Assembly (NCBI GenBank): GCA_964501365.1
Contig: CAZCST010000008.1
Span: 1 to 64,000 of the forward strand
DNA length: 64,000 nt
Direction: 5' to 3'
Source of the DNA: CAZAMB01 sp964501365
Lineage (GTDB): Bacteria > Planctomycetota > Phycisphaerae > UBA1845
Part shown: positions 33,266-41,877 of the stretch, piece by piece
Layout: every line of letters begins with the position of its first letter
Numbering within the stretch: position 1 is the first letter of the stretch
Notes under the pieces: model-generated
Seen by the model: only the letters and a program-made list of their open reading frames with translations
Told to the model about the DNA's origin: nothing
Database searches by the model: none
Translations under genes and position numbers: made by a program

Positions 33266-33943
33266 TCACGACTCGGCATCGGCCGCACCGTCCGACTTTG
33301 CAGCGCGTGCAGATTCGGGTTTTTTCTTTGAAACTTTGATCGCCAGGCCGTAACGGGCGTCGGCCTTGCGGCGACGGGCACCCTTTTCCGGTTTGCTCAG
33401 CGAACCGGGCGACTGCTCACTGCCGACCAATTGGATCACCGCCAAATGCGTAGCGTCGCCGATACGCCGGGAGGCCGTGCGAACGATGCGCGTGTATCCG
33501 CCGGGACGTTCGAGGTACTTGGGAGCGATTCCCTCAATCAAACGACGGGTAACGGAATCCGCGGTGAACGCCAGGCGTCCCTTGGCTTCGCCGGTGCGAT
33601 GGCGCCTGCCCGAGGGCATACGCAGCGTCTTGGCACGTGCGGCGTCGGACATACCCTCGTAGTCGGCGCGATTGGCGGCCGGAATGATCACCCGGTCGCC
33701 CATCAACTGCTGAATGGATCGACGGGCAGCCAGCTCGTCTTGCGGCTGGCCAGCCTTCTTGGCCTTGTAGGCCTTGATCGCCATCGTCATAAGCTTCTCG
33801 GCGAAGGGTTGCAGATTCTTCGCCTTTGGAAGCGTTGTCGTAATGGACCCATGCTCGAACAGGCTCTGGGCAAGGTTGCGCCGCAGCGCCCAGCGATGCT
33901 CGGCGGTGCGGTTCAATCTGCGAAAATGTATGCGGTGTCTCAT
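33266..33943 (-). CDS. rplQ: 50S ribosomal protein L17 with insertion and tail, 225 aa
   Basis: The L17 fold is recognised at both ends: MRHRIHFRRLNRTAEHRWAL at the start and RPGGYTRIVRTASRRIGD followed by AVIQLVG near residue 165. The protein is much longer than E. coli L17 (127 residues). About 60 residues are inserted between roughly 66 and 130 (containing RVIIPAANRADYEGM and KTLRMPSGRRHRTG), and a basic tail of about 40 residues ends the protein. It follows rpoA by 30 bp, the usual alpha-operon order. Confidence 0.93.
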   Translation of the reverse strand: MRHRIHFRRLNRTAEHRWALRRNLAQSLFEHGSITTTLPKAKNLQPFAEKLMTMAIKAYKAKKAGQPQDELAARRSIQQLMGDRVIIPAANRADYEGMSDAARAKTLRMPSGRRHRTGEAKGRLAFTADSVTRRLIEGIAPKYLERPGGYTRIVRTASRRIGDATHLAVIQLVGSEQSPGSLSKPEKGARRRKADARYGLAIKVSKKKPESARAAKSDGAADAES

Positions 33944-33973
33944 TGGTCAACATCCTGTGCCACGCCGTGGCAC

Positions 33974-35089
33974 TCAATCACCCATGGTAAAAACTTCCAT
34001 CGAACCCGAAGGTCCGTGCGAGGGAATGGCTCCTTCGATCCCCCCATCGCCGATCCACTGTCCTGTCGGACTGGGCGCATCACTGGGGAACGCGACCGAA
34101 CCATCCTCCATCGTTCTCATTCCCAGCCGCAACCCGATATCGCTCAACTTGCGCTGCACCTCATGCAACGAGGTCTTTCCGAAGCTGCGGAAGCGGAGCA
34201 AGTCCGACTCGGTCTTGGTGACAAGCTCGCGGAGCGTAGCCACCCTGGCCGCCTCCAGGCAGTTGCTGGCCCGGACGGAAAGATTCAGCATGCTGACCGG
34301 ACGATCCAGCAATTCGAGCAGCGCCGCGTCCTTCGGGGCGGCGGCGCCGGAATGATGACTGCTGCTCGACACCAGCTCGGAACCCAACTCATGATAGGTG
34401 ACGAGCGGATTGAGGTGCTTGCGCAGGATCAGTGCGGCCTCCACCAAAGCGTCTTCCGGCGCAATCGTGCCCTTGGTCCAGACCTCGAGGATCAAGCGAT
34501 CGTAATTCGTCCGCTGACCCACGCGCATGTCTTCGGTGCGATAGCGAACGCGGACGACCGGCGAAAACACCGAGTCGATCGCGATGACGCCGAGCTCCTG
34601 TTCGGCACTGCGGTTGTCAATGACCGTGGCATAACCACGGCCCTTCCGTACCGTCATTTCCGCGTGGAACGAGACGTTCGCCGTCAGCGTGCAAATGTGG
34701 TGTGACGGGTTCACGATACGAACGGCCGGATCGGTGACAATGTCACCTGCCGTCACCACCCCCGCCTTGCCGGCCTTGAGGGTCATGGTTTTCTGGTCGG
34801 AACCGGAGAGGTCCAGGAAAATTCCCTTGATATTCAAGAGAATATCCGTGACGTCCTCCAGCACGCCATCCATGCTCGTAAATTCATGCGAGACACCGGC
34901 GATTTTGACCGTGGTGACCGCGGAGCCTTCGAGGCTCGAAAGCAGCACGCGCCGGATCGAATTGCCGATCGTCGTACCGAAGCCCTGTTCAAAGGGTTCG
35001 ATGACGAACCTGCCGTACGAATCCGAGCTCACCGCTTCGTCGCGTACCACGCGGGCGGGTAATTCCAAACCTCGCCATCTCATGCGCAT
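33974..35089 (-). CDS. rpoA: RNA polymerase alpha subunit, 371 aa
   Basis: The N-terminal assembly domain has FVIEPFEQGFGTTIGNSIRR, the dimer interface motif, and VLEDVTDILLNIKG. The C-terminal DNA- and activator-binding domain has ELLDRPVSMLNLSVRASNCL followed by RELVTKTESDLLRFRSFGKTSL. Start ATG at 35089 (MRMRWRGLELP) has GGAG 8 bases upstream; the frame has an earlier ATG at 35113. The last 50 residues extend past the usual end with a Gly/Pro/Ser-rich tail. It is the alpha-operon member between rpsD and rplQ. Confidence 0.96.
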   Translation of the reverse strand: MRMRWRGLELPARVVRDEAVSSDSYGRFVIEPFEQGFGTTIGNSIRRVLLSSLEGSAVTTVKIAGVSHEFTSMDGVLEDVTDILLNIKGIFLDLSGSDQKTMTLKAGKAGVVTAGDIVTDPAVRIVNPSHHICTLTANVSFHAEMTVRKGRGYATVIDNRSAEQELGVIAIDSVFSPVVRVRYRTEDMRVGQRTNYDRLILEVWTKGTIAPEDALVEAALILRKHLNPLVTYHELGSELVSSSSHHSGAAAPKDAALLELLDRPVSMLNLSVRASNCLEAARVATLRELVTKTESDLLRFRSFGKTSLHEVQRKLSDIGLRLGMRTMEDGSVAFPSDAPSPTGQWIGDGGIEGAIPSHGPSGSMEVFTMGD

Positions 35090-35164
35090 CGGGAGATCTC
35101 CAACTGCAAGCATTCCCCATAGGTCTGGGCCCAGACCACCTGGAGAAAAATATCAGCGCCGCGT

Positions 35165-35794
35165 TTAGCGACTGCACATTTCAATAATCAATTGTTCTTC
35201 AACGGGGATCTGCACGTCTTCGCGAGTCGGCAGAGCCGCCACCACACCCTCCAATCGCTGCGTGTCCAGCTGCAGCCATGCCTGTACCGGGGGGCCGCCT
35301 TCGCCGAGCGTCGTACGCATGAACTTCTGACTTCGCTCCGAGGGCTTCACGGTGATTTTGTCGTTGACCTGCACCTGATAACTGGGACGATTCATTCGAC
35401 GCCCGTTCACATGAATATGACCGTGCGCAATCGCCACGCGGGCCGCCTTGTGCGAGCCTGCAAACCCCAGCTTCCAGACGACATTGTCCAACCGGCGTTC
35501 GAGCAGGGTGAGAAGCGTTTCACCGGTGTTACCCTTGCCGCGCTCGGCCATTTTGAAATAAATCATGAACTGGGCTTCCAGCACGCCGTAATAGCGCTTG
35601 ACCTTCTGCTTTTCACGAAGGCGAACGGCGTAGTTGCCGGCCTTGCGACGGCGCCAGGCGTGCATGCCCGGCGGCTGGTTTCGCCACTGCCGCTCGATGC
35701 AGCACTTGGCTGTCTCACAGCGCGTGCCCTTGAGGTAAAGCTTCAAGCCTTCACGACGACAAAGGCGACAAACTGGTCCTACGTAACGTCCCAT
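35165..35794 (-). CDS. rpsD: 30S ribosomal protein S4 (zinc-binding type), 209 aa
   Basis: Full-length S4 with the S4 RNA-binding domain (TLLERRLDNVVWKLGFAGSH, HGHIHVNGRRMNRPSYQVQV). The N-terminus keeps a cysteine set (CRLCRREG, CETAKCC) of the zinc-binding C+ form. S4 begins 16S rRNA 5'-domain assembly and represses its operon in many bacteria. It lies between rpsK and rpoA in the usual order. Confidence 0.96.
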   Translation of the reverse strand: MGRYVGPVCRLCRREGLKLYLKGTRCETAKCCIERQWRNQPPGMHAWRRRKAGNYAVRLREKQKVKRYYGVLEAQFMIYFKMAERGKGNTGETLLTLLERRLDNVVWKLGFAGSHKAARVAIAHGHIHVNGRRMNRPSYQVQVNDKITVKPSERSQKFMRTTLGEGGPPVQAWLQLDTQRLEGVVAALPTREDVQIPVEEQLIIEMCSR

Positions 35795-35861
35795 GCGGTC
35801 TTACCTGAATCCTAAGTAAAAAGGCCGGCGATCGCCCGCCAGCTAACAAAATTCCACCCAA

Positions 35862-36245
35862 TCAAACTCTGCGGCGCTTGGCCGGTCGGCAACCGTTGTG
35901 CGGAAGCGGAGTTATGTCCTCAATAGAGTGTATCCGCAAACCCGAACCCTGTAACGCGGTGATGGCCGCGTCACGTCCACTGCCGGGGCCCTTCACACGG
36001 ACCTCAACTTCCTGCACACCAAATCGACGGGCCGCATGGGCCGCCTGTTCGACCGCCCGCTGGGCCGCAAACGGCGTACTCTTGCGAGTTCCCTTGAACC
36101 CGACGGTCCCCGCCGACGCCCGCGACAACACTTCGCCGTTCACATCGGTGATGGTGACCAGGGTATTGTTAAACGTCGCCTTGATATTGGCGATCGCCCT
36201 GGCCACGTTGCGCCGGACCGCTTTTTTTCCGCCTCGTTTAGCCAC
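35862..36245 (-). CDS. rpsK: 30S ribosomal protein S11, 127 aa
   Basis: The S11 signature is complete: ANIKATFNNTLVTITDVNGE, FKGTRKSTPFAAQRAVEQAA and VKGPGSGRDAAITALQGSGL followed by DITPLPHNGCRPAKRRRV. It forms the platform of the small subunit around the 3' region of 16S rRNA. It overlaps rpsM by 8 bp. Confidence 0.97.
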   Translation of the reverse strand: MAKRGGKKAVRRNVARAIANIKATFNNTLVTITDVNGEVLSRASAGTVGFKGTRKSTPFAAQRAVEQAAHAARRFGVQEVEVRVKGPGSGRDAAITALQGSGLRIHSIEDITPLPHNGCRPAKRRRV

Positions 36246-36627
36246 GCGTCAGCTCCTTCACGCCCTTCTTGCCTGCCACTGTCTTCCTTGGTCCCTTGCG
36301 AGTTCGGGCGTTGGTCCGCGTTCGCTGACCCCGTACCGGCAGATGCGCCCGATGACGCTGGCCGCGATAGCACCGGATGTCCTTGAGCCGGGCAATATTC
36401 GATTGAATCGTCCGGCGAAGCTGACCCTCAACCTGATAATTCCGCTCGATCACCGTACCGATGCGGGCAACTTCTTCCTCGGTGAGCTCCTTGGCCTTGA
36501 CGCCCACCTCGATGCCCGCCTCCTTGAGTACGTCGAGGGCATTGCTGGGGCCAATTCCAAAAATATACCGGAGGGCGAATTCCACCCTCTTGTTGGCCGG
36601 CAAATCCACACCTGCAATACGTGGCAC
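36238..36627 (-). CDS. rpsM: 30S ribosomal protein S13, 129 aa
   Basis: VPRIAGVDLPANKRVEFALR, then IFGIGPSNALDVLKEAGI, and the basic C-terminus RGQRTRTNARTRKGPRK identify S13, which contacts the 16S head and the 50S subunit. The start is GTG at 36627, with GGAGG 7 bases upstream. The ATG at 36675 would prepend residues that overlap the end of rpmJ and are not conserved. Confidence 0.96.
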   Translation of the reverse strand: MPRIAGVDLPANKRVEFALRYIFGIGPSNALDVLKEAGIEVGVKAKELTEEEVARIGTVIERNYQVEGQLRRTIQSNIARLKDIRCYRGQRHRAHLPVRGQRTRTNARTRKGPRKTVAGKKGVKELTRG

Positions 36628-36638
36628 GTAGCTACCTC

Positions 36639-36752
36639 CTAGCCTTGTCGCTGCTTGTGACGCGGATTGGTGCAAATCACCCGATTCACGCCCTTGCGCC
36701 GGACAACCTTACAATTCTCACAAATCCGCCGAATACTCGATCGCACTTTCAT
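36639..36752 (-). CDS. rpmJ: 50S ribosomal protein L36, 37 aa
   Basis: Translating the minus strand gives MKVRSSIRRICENCKVVRRK, continuing with GVNRVICTNPRHKQRQG. The zinc ligands C-x2-C, C and H (CENC, ICTNPRH) are all present, the zinc-binding C+ form of L36. The stop lies within the ribosome binding site of rpsM. There are only 45 bp to the map gene upstream, so infA is missing from its usual place before rpmJ. Confidence 0.96.
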   Translation of the reverse strand: MKVRSSIRRICENCKVVRRKGVNRVICTNPRHKQRQG

Positions 36753-36797
36753 ATGTCACCTCCGGCTCAATGGCGGCCGGCCAGACTACTTGTTCCC

Positions 36798-37601
36798 TTA
36801 GTTTCCGTCCGTCAAAATTTCCACGCCGGTTTCCGTAATGGCCAGCGTATGTTCAAAATGGGCCGCCAACTTGCGGTCCCTGGTAACCACGACCCATCGT
36901 TCCGGGCCGGAATACTCAACCTTATGAGTCCCAAGGTTTACCATCGGTTCCACCGCGAGGACCATCCTCGGAACCAACTTGAAATCCAGCCGTTTCTGAC
37001 TGGCGTCCCAATAATTGGGAACCTTGGGTTCCTCGTGCATTTCGCGGCCAATCCCGTGGCCGACAAATTCACGAACCACTGAAAGCTTGTGCGACTCCAC
37101 AAACTCCTGAATTTTTCGAGCGACCTGGCTCCACATGCGGCCGGGCCGCATTTCGGCGATGGCGACATCCAGTGCCCCGCGCGTCACATCCAAAAGTCGC
37201 ACGGCCTCCGGCGAAACCTTGCCGATGGGCAGCGTGGTCGCCGAGTCGCCGCAATAGCCGTTCAACCGGACGCCACAGTCGATACTGACCACGTCACCTT
37301 CGCGGAGCGGACGGTTATTCGGGATGCCATGCACCAACTCCTCGTTGACACTGGTACACAGCGCCGCCGGAAACGGGCACTTGGCCTGGGGATTTTCGAC
37401 TCCTTTGAAGAGAGCCGTGCCCCCTGCCTCATCAATCATCTTTTCGGCAACCGCATTGAGCTGTGCGGTGGTAATGCCCGGCTTCGCCAATTCCTTCATC
37501 TGCGAAAGCACGCGAAACACCACGCCGCCCGCCTGGCGAATCAAAGCGACCTCTCGATCGCTCTTGAGAATAATCCCTCGCCCGCTGGACAACCGAAACA
37601 T
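36798..37601 (-). CDS. map: Type I methionine aminopeptidase, 267 aa
   Basis: All five dinuclear-metal ligands are recognisable: Asp in VVSIDCGVRLNGYCGDSATT (two), His in EFVGHGIGREMHEEPKVPN, Glu in VLAVEPMVNLGT, and the final Glu near TRDRKLAAHFEHTLAIT. The enzyme removes the initiator methionine from new proteins. It has a short N-terminal extension (MFRLSSGRGIILKSDREVAL). It sits between secY and rpmJ; the adk gene often found next to secY is absent. Confidence 0.95.
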   Translation of the reverse strand: MFRLSSGRGIILKSDREVALIRQAGGVVFRVLSQMKELAKPGITTAQLNAVAEKMIDEAGGTALFKGVENPQAKCPFPAALCTSVNEELVHGIPNNRPLREGDVVSIDCGVRLNGYCGDSATTLPIGKVSPEAVRLLDVTRGALDVAIAEMRPGRMWSQVARKIQEFVESHKLSVVREFVGHGIGREMHEEPKVPNYWDASQKRLDFKLVPRMVLAVEPMVNLGTHKVEYSGPERWVVVTRDRKLAAHFEHTLAITETGVEILTDGN

Positions 37602-37619
37602 ATCCGTATTTCAAATTGC

Positions 37620-37651
37620 AGAGTTCAAAAAAAGATTCATCTTCGAACTCT
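37620..37651. repeat. GAGTTC inverted repeat between map and secY
   Basis: AGAGTTC (37620-37626) and GAACTCT (37645-37651) form a 7-bp inverted repeat with an 18-base loop, and GAACTTT follows. It is an inverted arrangement of the GTTCAA/GAACTC repeat seen at other junctions in this window. No T run is present for a typical minus-strand terminator. Confidence 0.45.
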
Positions 37652-37672
37652 GAACTTTACTGCTTAACAATT

Positions 37673-39043
37673 CTACGTCCGCGATCCCTTGATGGGTCCG
37701 ACATCTCCCAAAAAGCCCTTGTAATTTCGCATAATCAAGTTGGCTTCGATTCGCTGGACCATATCAAGAGTCACGCTGACGACGATCAACAAACCAGTTC
37801 CACCCAGGAACGCCGACACTGCAAATGGGATCTGCATCGAGGTCGCCACCAAGGTCGGAATAATCGCGATGATCGCAAGGAATCCGGCTCCCACATAGGT
37901 GATCCGGCCCATGACCTTCTCAAGGTAGTCTGCAGTCCGCTTGCCCGGTCGCAAACCCGGAATAAAACTGCCATAGTCGCGGAGGTTGTTGGCCATTTCT
38001 TTGGGCCGGAACTGGACCGTGGTCCAAAAGTACGAGAAGAAGAAAATCGCAGCGATTTCCGTCACGGTGTAGAGGTACGTCCCACCGCGAAACGACTCCT
38101 CCAGGAATCGCCAGAAACCGTTATTCCAGACGTTGCGGATCGCACCAAAAATAACGCCTGGGAAGATCAACATGGAACTGGCGAAAATGATCGGCATGAC
38201 GCCGCCGTGATTCACACGCAAAGGAAGGTAGTGGCGCTGTCCACCATACACGCGCCGGCCCCGCGTCTGCTTGGCCTGCTGAATCGGAATTCGGCGCTGA
38301 CCCTGCGTAATCAGGATGGCTCCTGCAACCACGCCAACGAACATCGCCGCGAGGAATACAATCTTGGGGATATCCATCTGGCCTGTCGCCGTTGCGCCGC
38401 GGGCACTGAAATTCTCTATCACCTGGAAAATGGCATTGGGGATGCGGGCGACGATGCCGGCCATGATGATCAACGAAATGCCGTTACCCATCCCATATTC
38501 GTCGATCTGCTCTCCGAGCCACATCAGGAACAGCGTTCCCGTGGTGAGCATGAGCAGGGAAAGGATCATGTAGTTAAACGAAAGCCCAATACATCGTCCC
38601 GTAAAATCCGGAAAAATAAAGTTCGAACTGGCGAGGTATCGCATCCAGACGGTCGCATTGATGATGCAAAGAAGGACCGTCGCGTATCTCGTATATTCAG
38701 AAATCTTCCGCCTCCCGCTTTCGCCTTCCTGCTGGAGCTTTTCGAGCGAAGGAATGACGGTTGCGAGAATTTGAAAGATAATCGACGCCGAAATATACGG
38801 CATGATGCCCAGACCGAAGATCGTGCTCTGGGATAGATTTCCGCCGGTGAACAACTCGAATGTGTCGATGAGGCTGGCCGCCCCGCCGCTTCTGACCGGG
38901 CGGTTCGCCAGCATGGCAAACTGATCGACTCCGGGCATGGGCACGTAGTAGCCGATGCGATAAATCGCGAGCAGGCCAAAGGTAAACAGGAGCTTATTTC
39001 TAAGCTCCGGAATCCGGAAGATATTGAAAAAGGTTGAGAGCAT
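37673..39043 (-). CDS. secY: Preprotein translocase subunit SecY, 456 aa
   Basis: Ten membrane segments with SecY signatures: LLAIYRIGYYVPMPGVD near the N-terminus, STIFGLGIMPYISASIIFQI at TM2, NGISLIIMAGIVARIP, and the loop 8-9 region RFRPKEMANNLRDYG-like segment ending FIPGLRPGKRT. SecY is the channel of the general secretion pathway. The order rplO-secY-map matches the spc operon. Confidence 0.96.
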   Translation of the reverse strand: MLSTFFNIFRIPELRNKLLFTFGLLAIYRIGYYVPMPGVDQFAMLANRPVRSGGAASLIDTFELFTGGNLSQSTIFGLGIMPYISASIIFQILATVIPSLEKLQQEGESGRRKISEYTRYATVLLCIINATVWMRYLASSNFIFPDFTGRCIGLSFNYMILSLLMLTTGTLFLMWLGEQIDEYGMGNGISLIIMAGIVARIPNAIFQVIENFSARGATATGQMDIPKIVFLAAMFVGVVAGAILITQGQRRIPIQQAKQTRGRRVYGGQRHYLPLRVNHGGVMPIIFASSMLIFPGVIFGAIRNVWNNGFWRFLEESFRGGTYLYTVTEIAAIFFFSYFWTTVQFRPKEMANNLRDYGSFIPGLRPGKRTADYLEKVMGRITYVGAGFLAIIAIIPTLVATSMQIPFAVSAFLGGTGLLIVVSVTLDMVQRIEANLIMRNYKGFLGDVGPIKGSRT

Positions 39044-39058
39044 TCGTCTTTGCTTTCG

Positions 39059-39514
39059 TTAGGCGGTTTGCAACACCCGGGGGTCGCCACCGGCCGCTTT
39101 GATCTTCTCCAATGCCGAAGCACTGAACTTTGACGCCTCAATCTTCATTTTCTTGGACAACGAACCTGTGCCCAAAACCTTGACGGGCACTCGCAGCGAG
39201 CGAATCAACCCGGCTTCGTGAAGGGCTTCGGGCGTGACATGGGCACCCGCCTCAAATTTCGCATCAATCTCGGCCAGGTTGACCACCTCGTAACGCAGTC
39301 CAAATTGAACGTTGGAAAAGCCGCGCTTGGGAATTCGACGGAAAATGGGCATCTGCCCGCCTTCCTGAAATCCGCGCTGCTTCCAGCCCGAACGCGAACC
39401 GGCACCCTTGGCGCCGCGACCGCATGTCTTTCCTGAACCGGACGACTCGCCGCGCCCCAGGCGCTTGCGACGCTTATCCGCACCGGCTCGACTTGTTATT
39501 TCCGTGATATTCAT
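39059..39514 (-). CDS. rplO: 50S ribosomal protein L15, 151 aa
   Basis: RKRLGRGESSGSGKTCGRGAKG, SGWKQRGFQEGGQMPIFRRI-type segment and PKRGFSNVQFGLRYEVVNL identify L15, a 23S rRNA-binding assembly protein. AGG lies 5 bases before the ATG. The gap to rpsE is 59 bp, too short for rpmD (L30), which normally lies there. Confidence 0.96.
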   Translation of the reverse strand: MNITEITSRAGADKRRKRLGRGESSGSGKTCGRGAKGAGSRSGWKQRGFQEGGQMPIFRRIPKRGFSNVQFGLRYEVVNLAEIDAKFEAGAHVTPEALHEAGLIRSLRVPVKVLGTGSLSKKMKIEASKFSASALEKIKAAGGDPRVLQTA

Positions 39515-39573
39515 AACTACCTGCCCAAAACCACATGCCCGTCACGAGACGGAATGCGGAAAAATCAAAAGTA

Positions 39574-40203
39574 TCACCCGGCGATCTTGACTCCACGCAA
39601 CCGTTCAATGTCGTCACGGTGCATGAGCGAGGTCAACCCATTCAGTGTCGCCTGCACCAGGTTCTTGGGACCGTTCGAGCCAAAACTCTTGGTAAGGACG
39701 TCGTGAACGCCGGCCAGTTCGAGAACGGCCCGAACGCTTGTGCCTGCGATTACACCGGTACCCTCGCTCGCCGGAACCAAAACCACGCGACTCGCACCAA
39801 ACTTGCCCACCACTCTGTGCGGCAGGGTCGAACCGGCCAGTCGAACCTTGATCATATTGCGAGAGGCGATCTTCTTTGCCTTTTCCACGGCCGAGGGCAC
39901 TTCAATCGACTTTCCATAGCCAACGCCTACACGGCCCTTCTTGTCACCGACGACAACCAGAGCACCAAAACTAAACCGCCGGCCACCCTTCACCACCGTC
40001 GCACAACGGGAAATGCGAACGACGTTTTCCTCCAGACCGCCATCATCGCCGCCGCCGGAGCCAAACCCGCCGGTCTGGGGCCCCTTGGGCTGATTTCCCT
40101 CGCCGCGCTGATTGCGTTCGCCGCGGCCGCCTTCACCACCACGGCCCTCTCCACGCCCGCCTCCGCCACCGCTTTCGCCGCCCCGTTGTTGTGATTTCGC
40201 CAT
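39574..40203 (-). CDS. rpsE: 30S ribosomal protein S5 with Gly/Arg-rich N-terminal extension, 209 aa
   Basis: The S5 core starts about residue 56 (ENVVRISRCATVVKGGRRFS) with GALVVVGDKKGRVGVGYGKS and LVPASEGTGVIAGTSVRAVL. Residues 5-50 form a low-complexity tail of Gly, Arg, Glu and Asn (GGESGGGGGRGEGRGGEGGR), not present in E. coli S5. Such RGG-like tails are common in RNA-binding proteins. The start ATG at 40203 is followed at once by the tail; the longer frame upstream lies antisense to other sequence and crosses rplR. Confidence 0.95.
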   Translation of the reverse strand: MAKSQQRGGESGGGGGRGEGRGGEGGRGERNQRGEGNQPKGPQTGGFGSGGGDDGGLEENVVRISRCATVVKGGRRFSFGALVVVGDKKGRVGVGYGKSIEVPSAVEKAKKIASRNMIKVRLAGSTLPHRVVGKFGASRVVLVPASEGTGVIAGTSVRAVLELAGVHDVLTKSFGSNGPKNLVQATLNGLTSLMHRDDIERLRGVKIAG

Positions 40204-40216
40204 CGTAATGAGATTC

Positions 40217-40585
40217 CTAAAACTTAAGGCCGTTTTCCCTGGCCGCGTCAGCCAATGCCTTGAGGCGACCGTGATATTTGTATCCGTTGCGGTCAAAACA
40301 AACCGCCGAAATCTTCTTGGACTGCGCTCGCTGGGCCAGGGTGGTTCCCACCGCCTTGGCTGCCGCAATATTGCCGCCCACCTTCACCTGGCCGCGCAAC
40401 TCCTTGTCGCGTGTGCTGGCGGAGCAGAGCGTCACGCCCGATGTGTCGTCGATGATCTGGGCGTAAATATTTTCGAGACTGCGAAAGACGGTAAGTCGCG
40501 GCCTTTCCGTCGTGCCGCGAATCCGCTTCTGGAGTCCCATCTTGCGCCGCCTGCGCCTGCCGGTTTTCAAATCTACCGTGTTCAT
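40217..40585 (-). CDS. rplR: 50S ribosomal protein L18, 122 aa
   Basis: RIRGTTERPRLTVFRSLENI, YAQIIDDTSGVTLCSAST and a conserved C-terminus KISAVCFDRNGYKYHGRLKA identify L18, which binds 5S rRNA. It lies between rplF and rpsE in the usual order. Confidence 0.96.
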   Translation of the reverse strand: MNTVDLKTGRRRRRKMGLQKRIRGTTERPRLTVFRSLENIYAQIIDDTSGVTLCSASTRDKELRGQVKVGGNIAAAKAVGTTLAQRAQSKKISAVCFDRNGYKYHGRLKALADAARENGLKF

Positions 40586-40596
40586 AATCCTATACT

Positions 40597-41193
40597 CTAG
40601 CCGCCTGCAGTAAGCGCCTTGCCCTGCTTCTTCTTGATGACTTCGCCCTCGTACCGGATGCCCTTGCCCTTGTAGGGCTCTGTCCTTCGGAGCGAATGAA
40701 TCTCAGCGGCAAACTGTCCAACTTTCTGCCGATCCACACCGCGAATCACAAACTGGGCCGGCTCGTTGTCGCCACGGGCCGCATCGCGCTCCACGGTGAC
40801 TTCGACGCCCGCGGGAACGGGAAGCTCGAACTGCGATCCCTTGCCGCGATTCCGTCCGGAAAAACCCACATTCAAATGTAGCACTTTGCCCTTGAGAGAG
40901 CAGTTATATCCTGTTCCGTAAATCTGCAGTCTCTTCTCGAAACCGGCCTCAACACCGCGAATCAGGTTCGCAATCAACGCCCGCGTCAACCCGTGATTCG
41001 CCCGGCTCTGCTTGCTGTCGTCGAGGCGATTGACCCGGACACTCTTGGCCCCGTCCTCAAGCACCACCTGCGACCCCGGAGGGGCCTTGAGCGATGACGT
41101 ACCCTTCGGACCCGTCGCCGTCACGTCGCGTCCGGCGACCTTGACGGTTACTCCCGAAGGAACCGCGACTAATTTCTTTCCTACCCGCGACAT
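40597..41193 (-). CDS. rplF: 50S ribosomal protein L6, 198 aa
   Basis: MSRVGKKLVAVPSGVTVKVA and the second-domain motif RRTEPYKGKGIRYEGEVIKK identify L6, near the factor-binding site of the 50S subunit. The C-terminal lysine-rich end is slightly longer than in E. coli L6. Confidence 0.96.
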   Translation of the reverse strand: MSRVGKKLVAVPSGVTVKVAGRDVTATGPKGTSSLKAPPGSQVVLEDGAKSVRVNRLDDSKQSRANHGLTRALIANLIRGVEAGFEKRLQIYGTGYNCSLKGKVLHLNVGFSGRNRGKGSQFELPVPAGVEVTVERDAARGDNEPAQFVIRGVDRQKVGQFAAEIHSLRRTEPYKGKGIRYEGEVIKKKQGKALTAGG

Positions 41194-41245
41194 TCAAATA
41201 CCTCTGTGCCGAATCGAATCTTGTTTCCGGATTCCCATATCCGCG

Positions 41246-41641
41246 TCAGTACACTGTGCAAAGCAATTCGCCGCTGACATTGTGCTCGCGACACCCCCGG
41301 TCGCTCAGTACGCCACGCGACGTTGAAACGACACAGATGCCCAGGCCATCAAGCACCTTCGGCAGATCATCCACCTTGCGGTATACGCGGCAACCGGAGT
41401 GCGACTCCCGCTTGATGTGGTGGATGATCTCCTCGCCGCGCGGACCATATTTCAAATCCACGCGAAGGATGTTTTGTTTGGTATCCTTCACCACGTCATA
41501 ACCGCCAATGTAGCCCTCTTCGAGAAGCACCTTGGCGATGCCCACCTTCAGCTTGGAGGCCGGAATCTTTACCTGCTTGCGGCGAACCGCCACAGCGTTG
41601 CGAATCCGCGTCAACATGTCTGCCACTGTATCTGACCACAT
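41246..41641 (-). CDS. rpsH: 30S ribosomal protein S8, 131 aa
   Basis: TVADMLTRIRNAVAVRRKQV, KYGPRGEEIIHHIKRESHSG and the conserved C-terminal STSRGVLSDRGCREHNVSGE identify S8, the central-domain assembly and autoregulator protein. ATG at 41641 (MWSDTVADML) is the start: it has GGAG 12 bases upstream, and the longer frame would run over rpsN. Confidence 0.96.
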   Translation of the reverse strand: MWSDTVADMLTRIRNAVAVRRKQVKIPASKLKVGIAKVLLEEGYIGGYDVVKDTKQNILRVDLKYGPRGEEIIHHIKRESHSGCRVYRKVDDLPKVLDGLGICVVSTSRGVLSDRGCREHNVSGELLCTVY

Positions 41642-41691
41642 CGTTATCAATGTCTCCGCAACGCGAAGTTCAACCTGCGCCGCACCCGCCG

Positions 41692-41877
41692 CTACCAGCT
41701 CGCCTTTCGCACGCCGGGAATCATTCCCTCGTGCGCCAAATTCCTGAAACAGATCCGGCATACCTGAAACTTGCGATAGACCGCCCGAGAGCGACCGCAG
41801 ATCTGACACCGCCGAACCCGCCTTGATGAAAACTTGGGAACTGCATTCGCCTTATTTCGCCATGCCGTTGTTGCCAT
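41692..41877 (-). CDS. rpsN: 30S ribosomal protein S14, zinc type, 61 aa
   Basis: This is the short type Z S14 with four zinc cysteines: RRCQICGRSR and FQVCRICFRNLAH. The start codon overlaps the stop of rplE by one base (TAATG), which suggests translational coupling. Length 61 is normal for this form. Confidence 0.96.
   Translation of the reverse strand: MATTAWRNKANAVPKFSSRRVRRCQICGRSRAVYRKFQVCRICFRNLAHEGMIPGVRKASW

Noticed and set aside
33431..34705. Plus-strand frame of 424 residues over rplQ and rpoA
   Set aside because: It is antisense to clear ribosomal and polymerase genes, and its sequence is a mirror of GC-rich coding DNA without family features.
37616..38836. Plus-strand frame of 406 residues over secY
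   Set aside because: It is antisense to secY and shows an unusual His/Asp/Arg composition typical of shadow frames.
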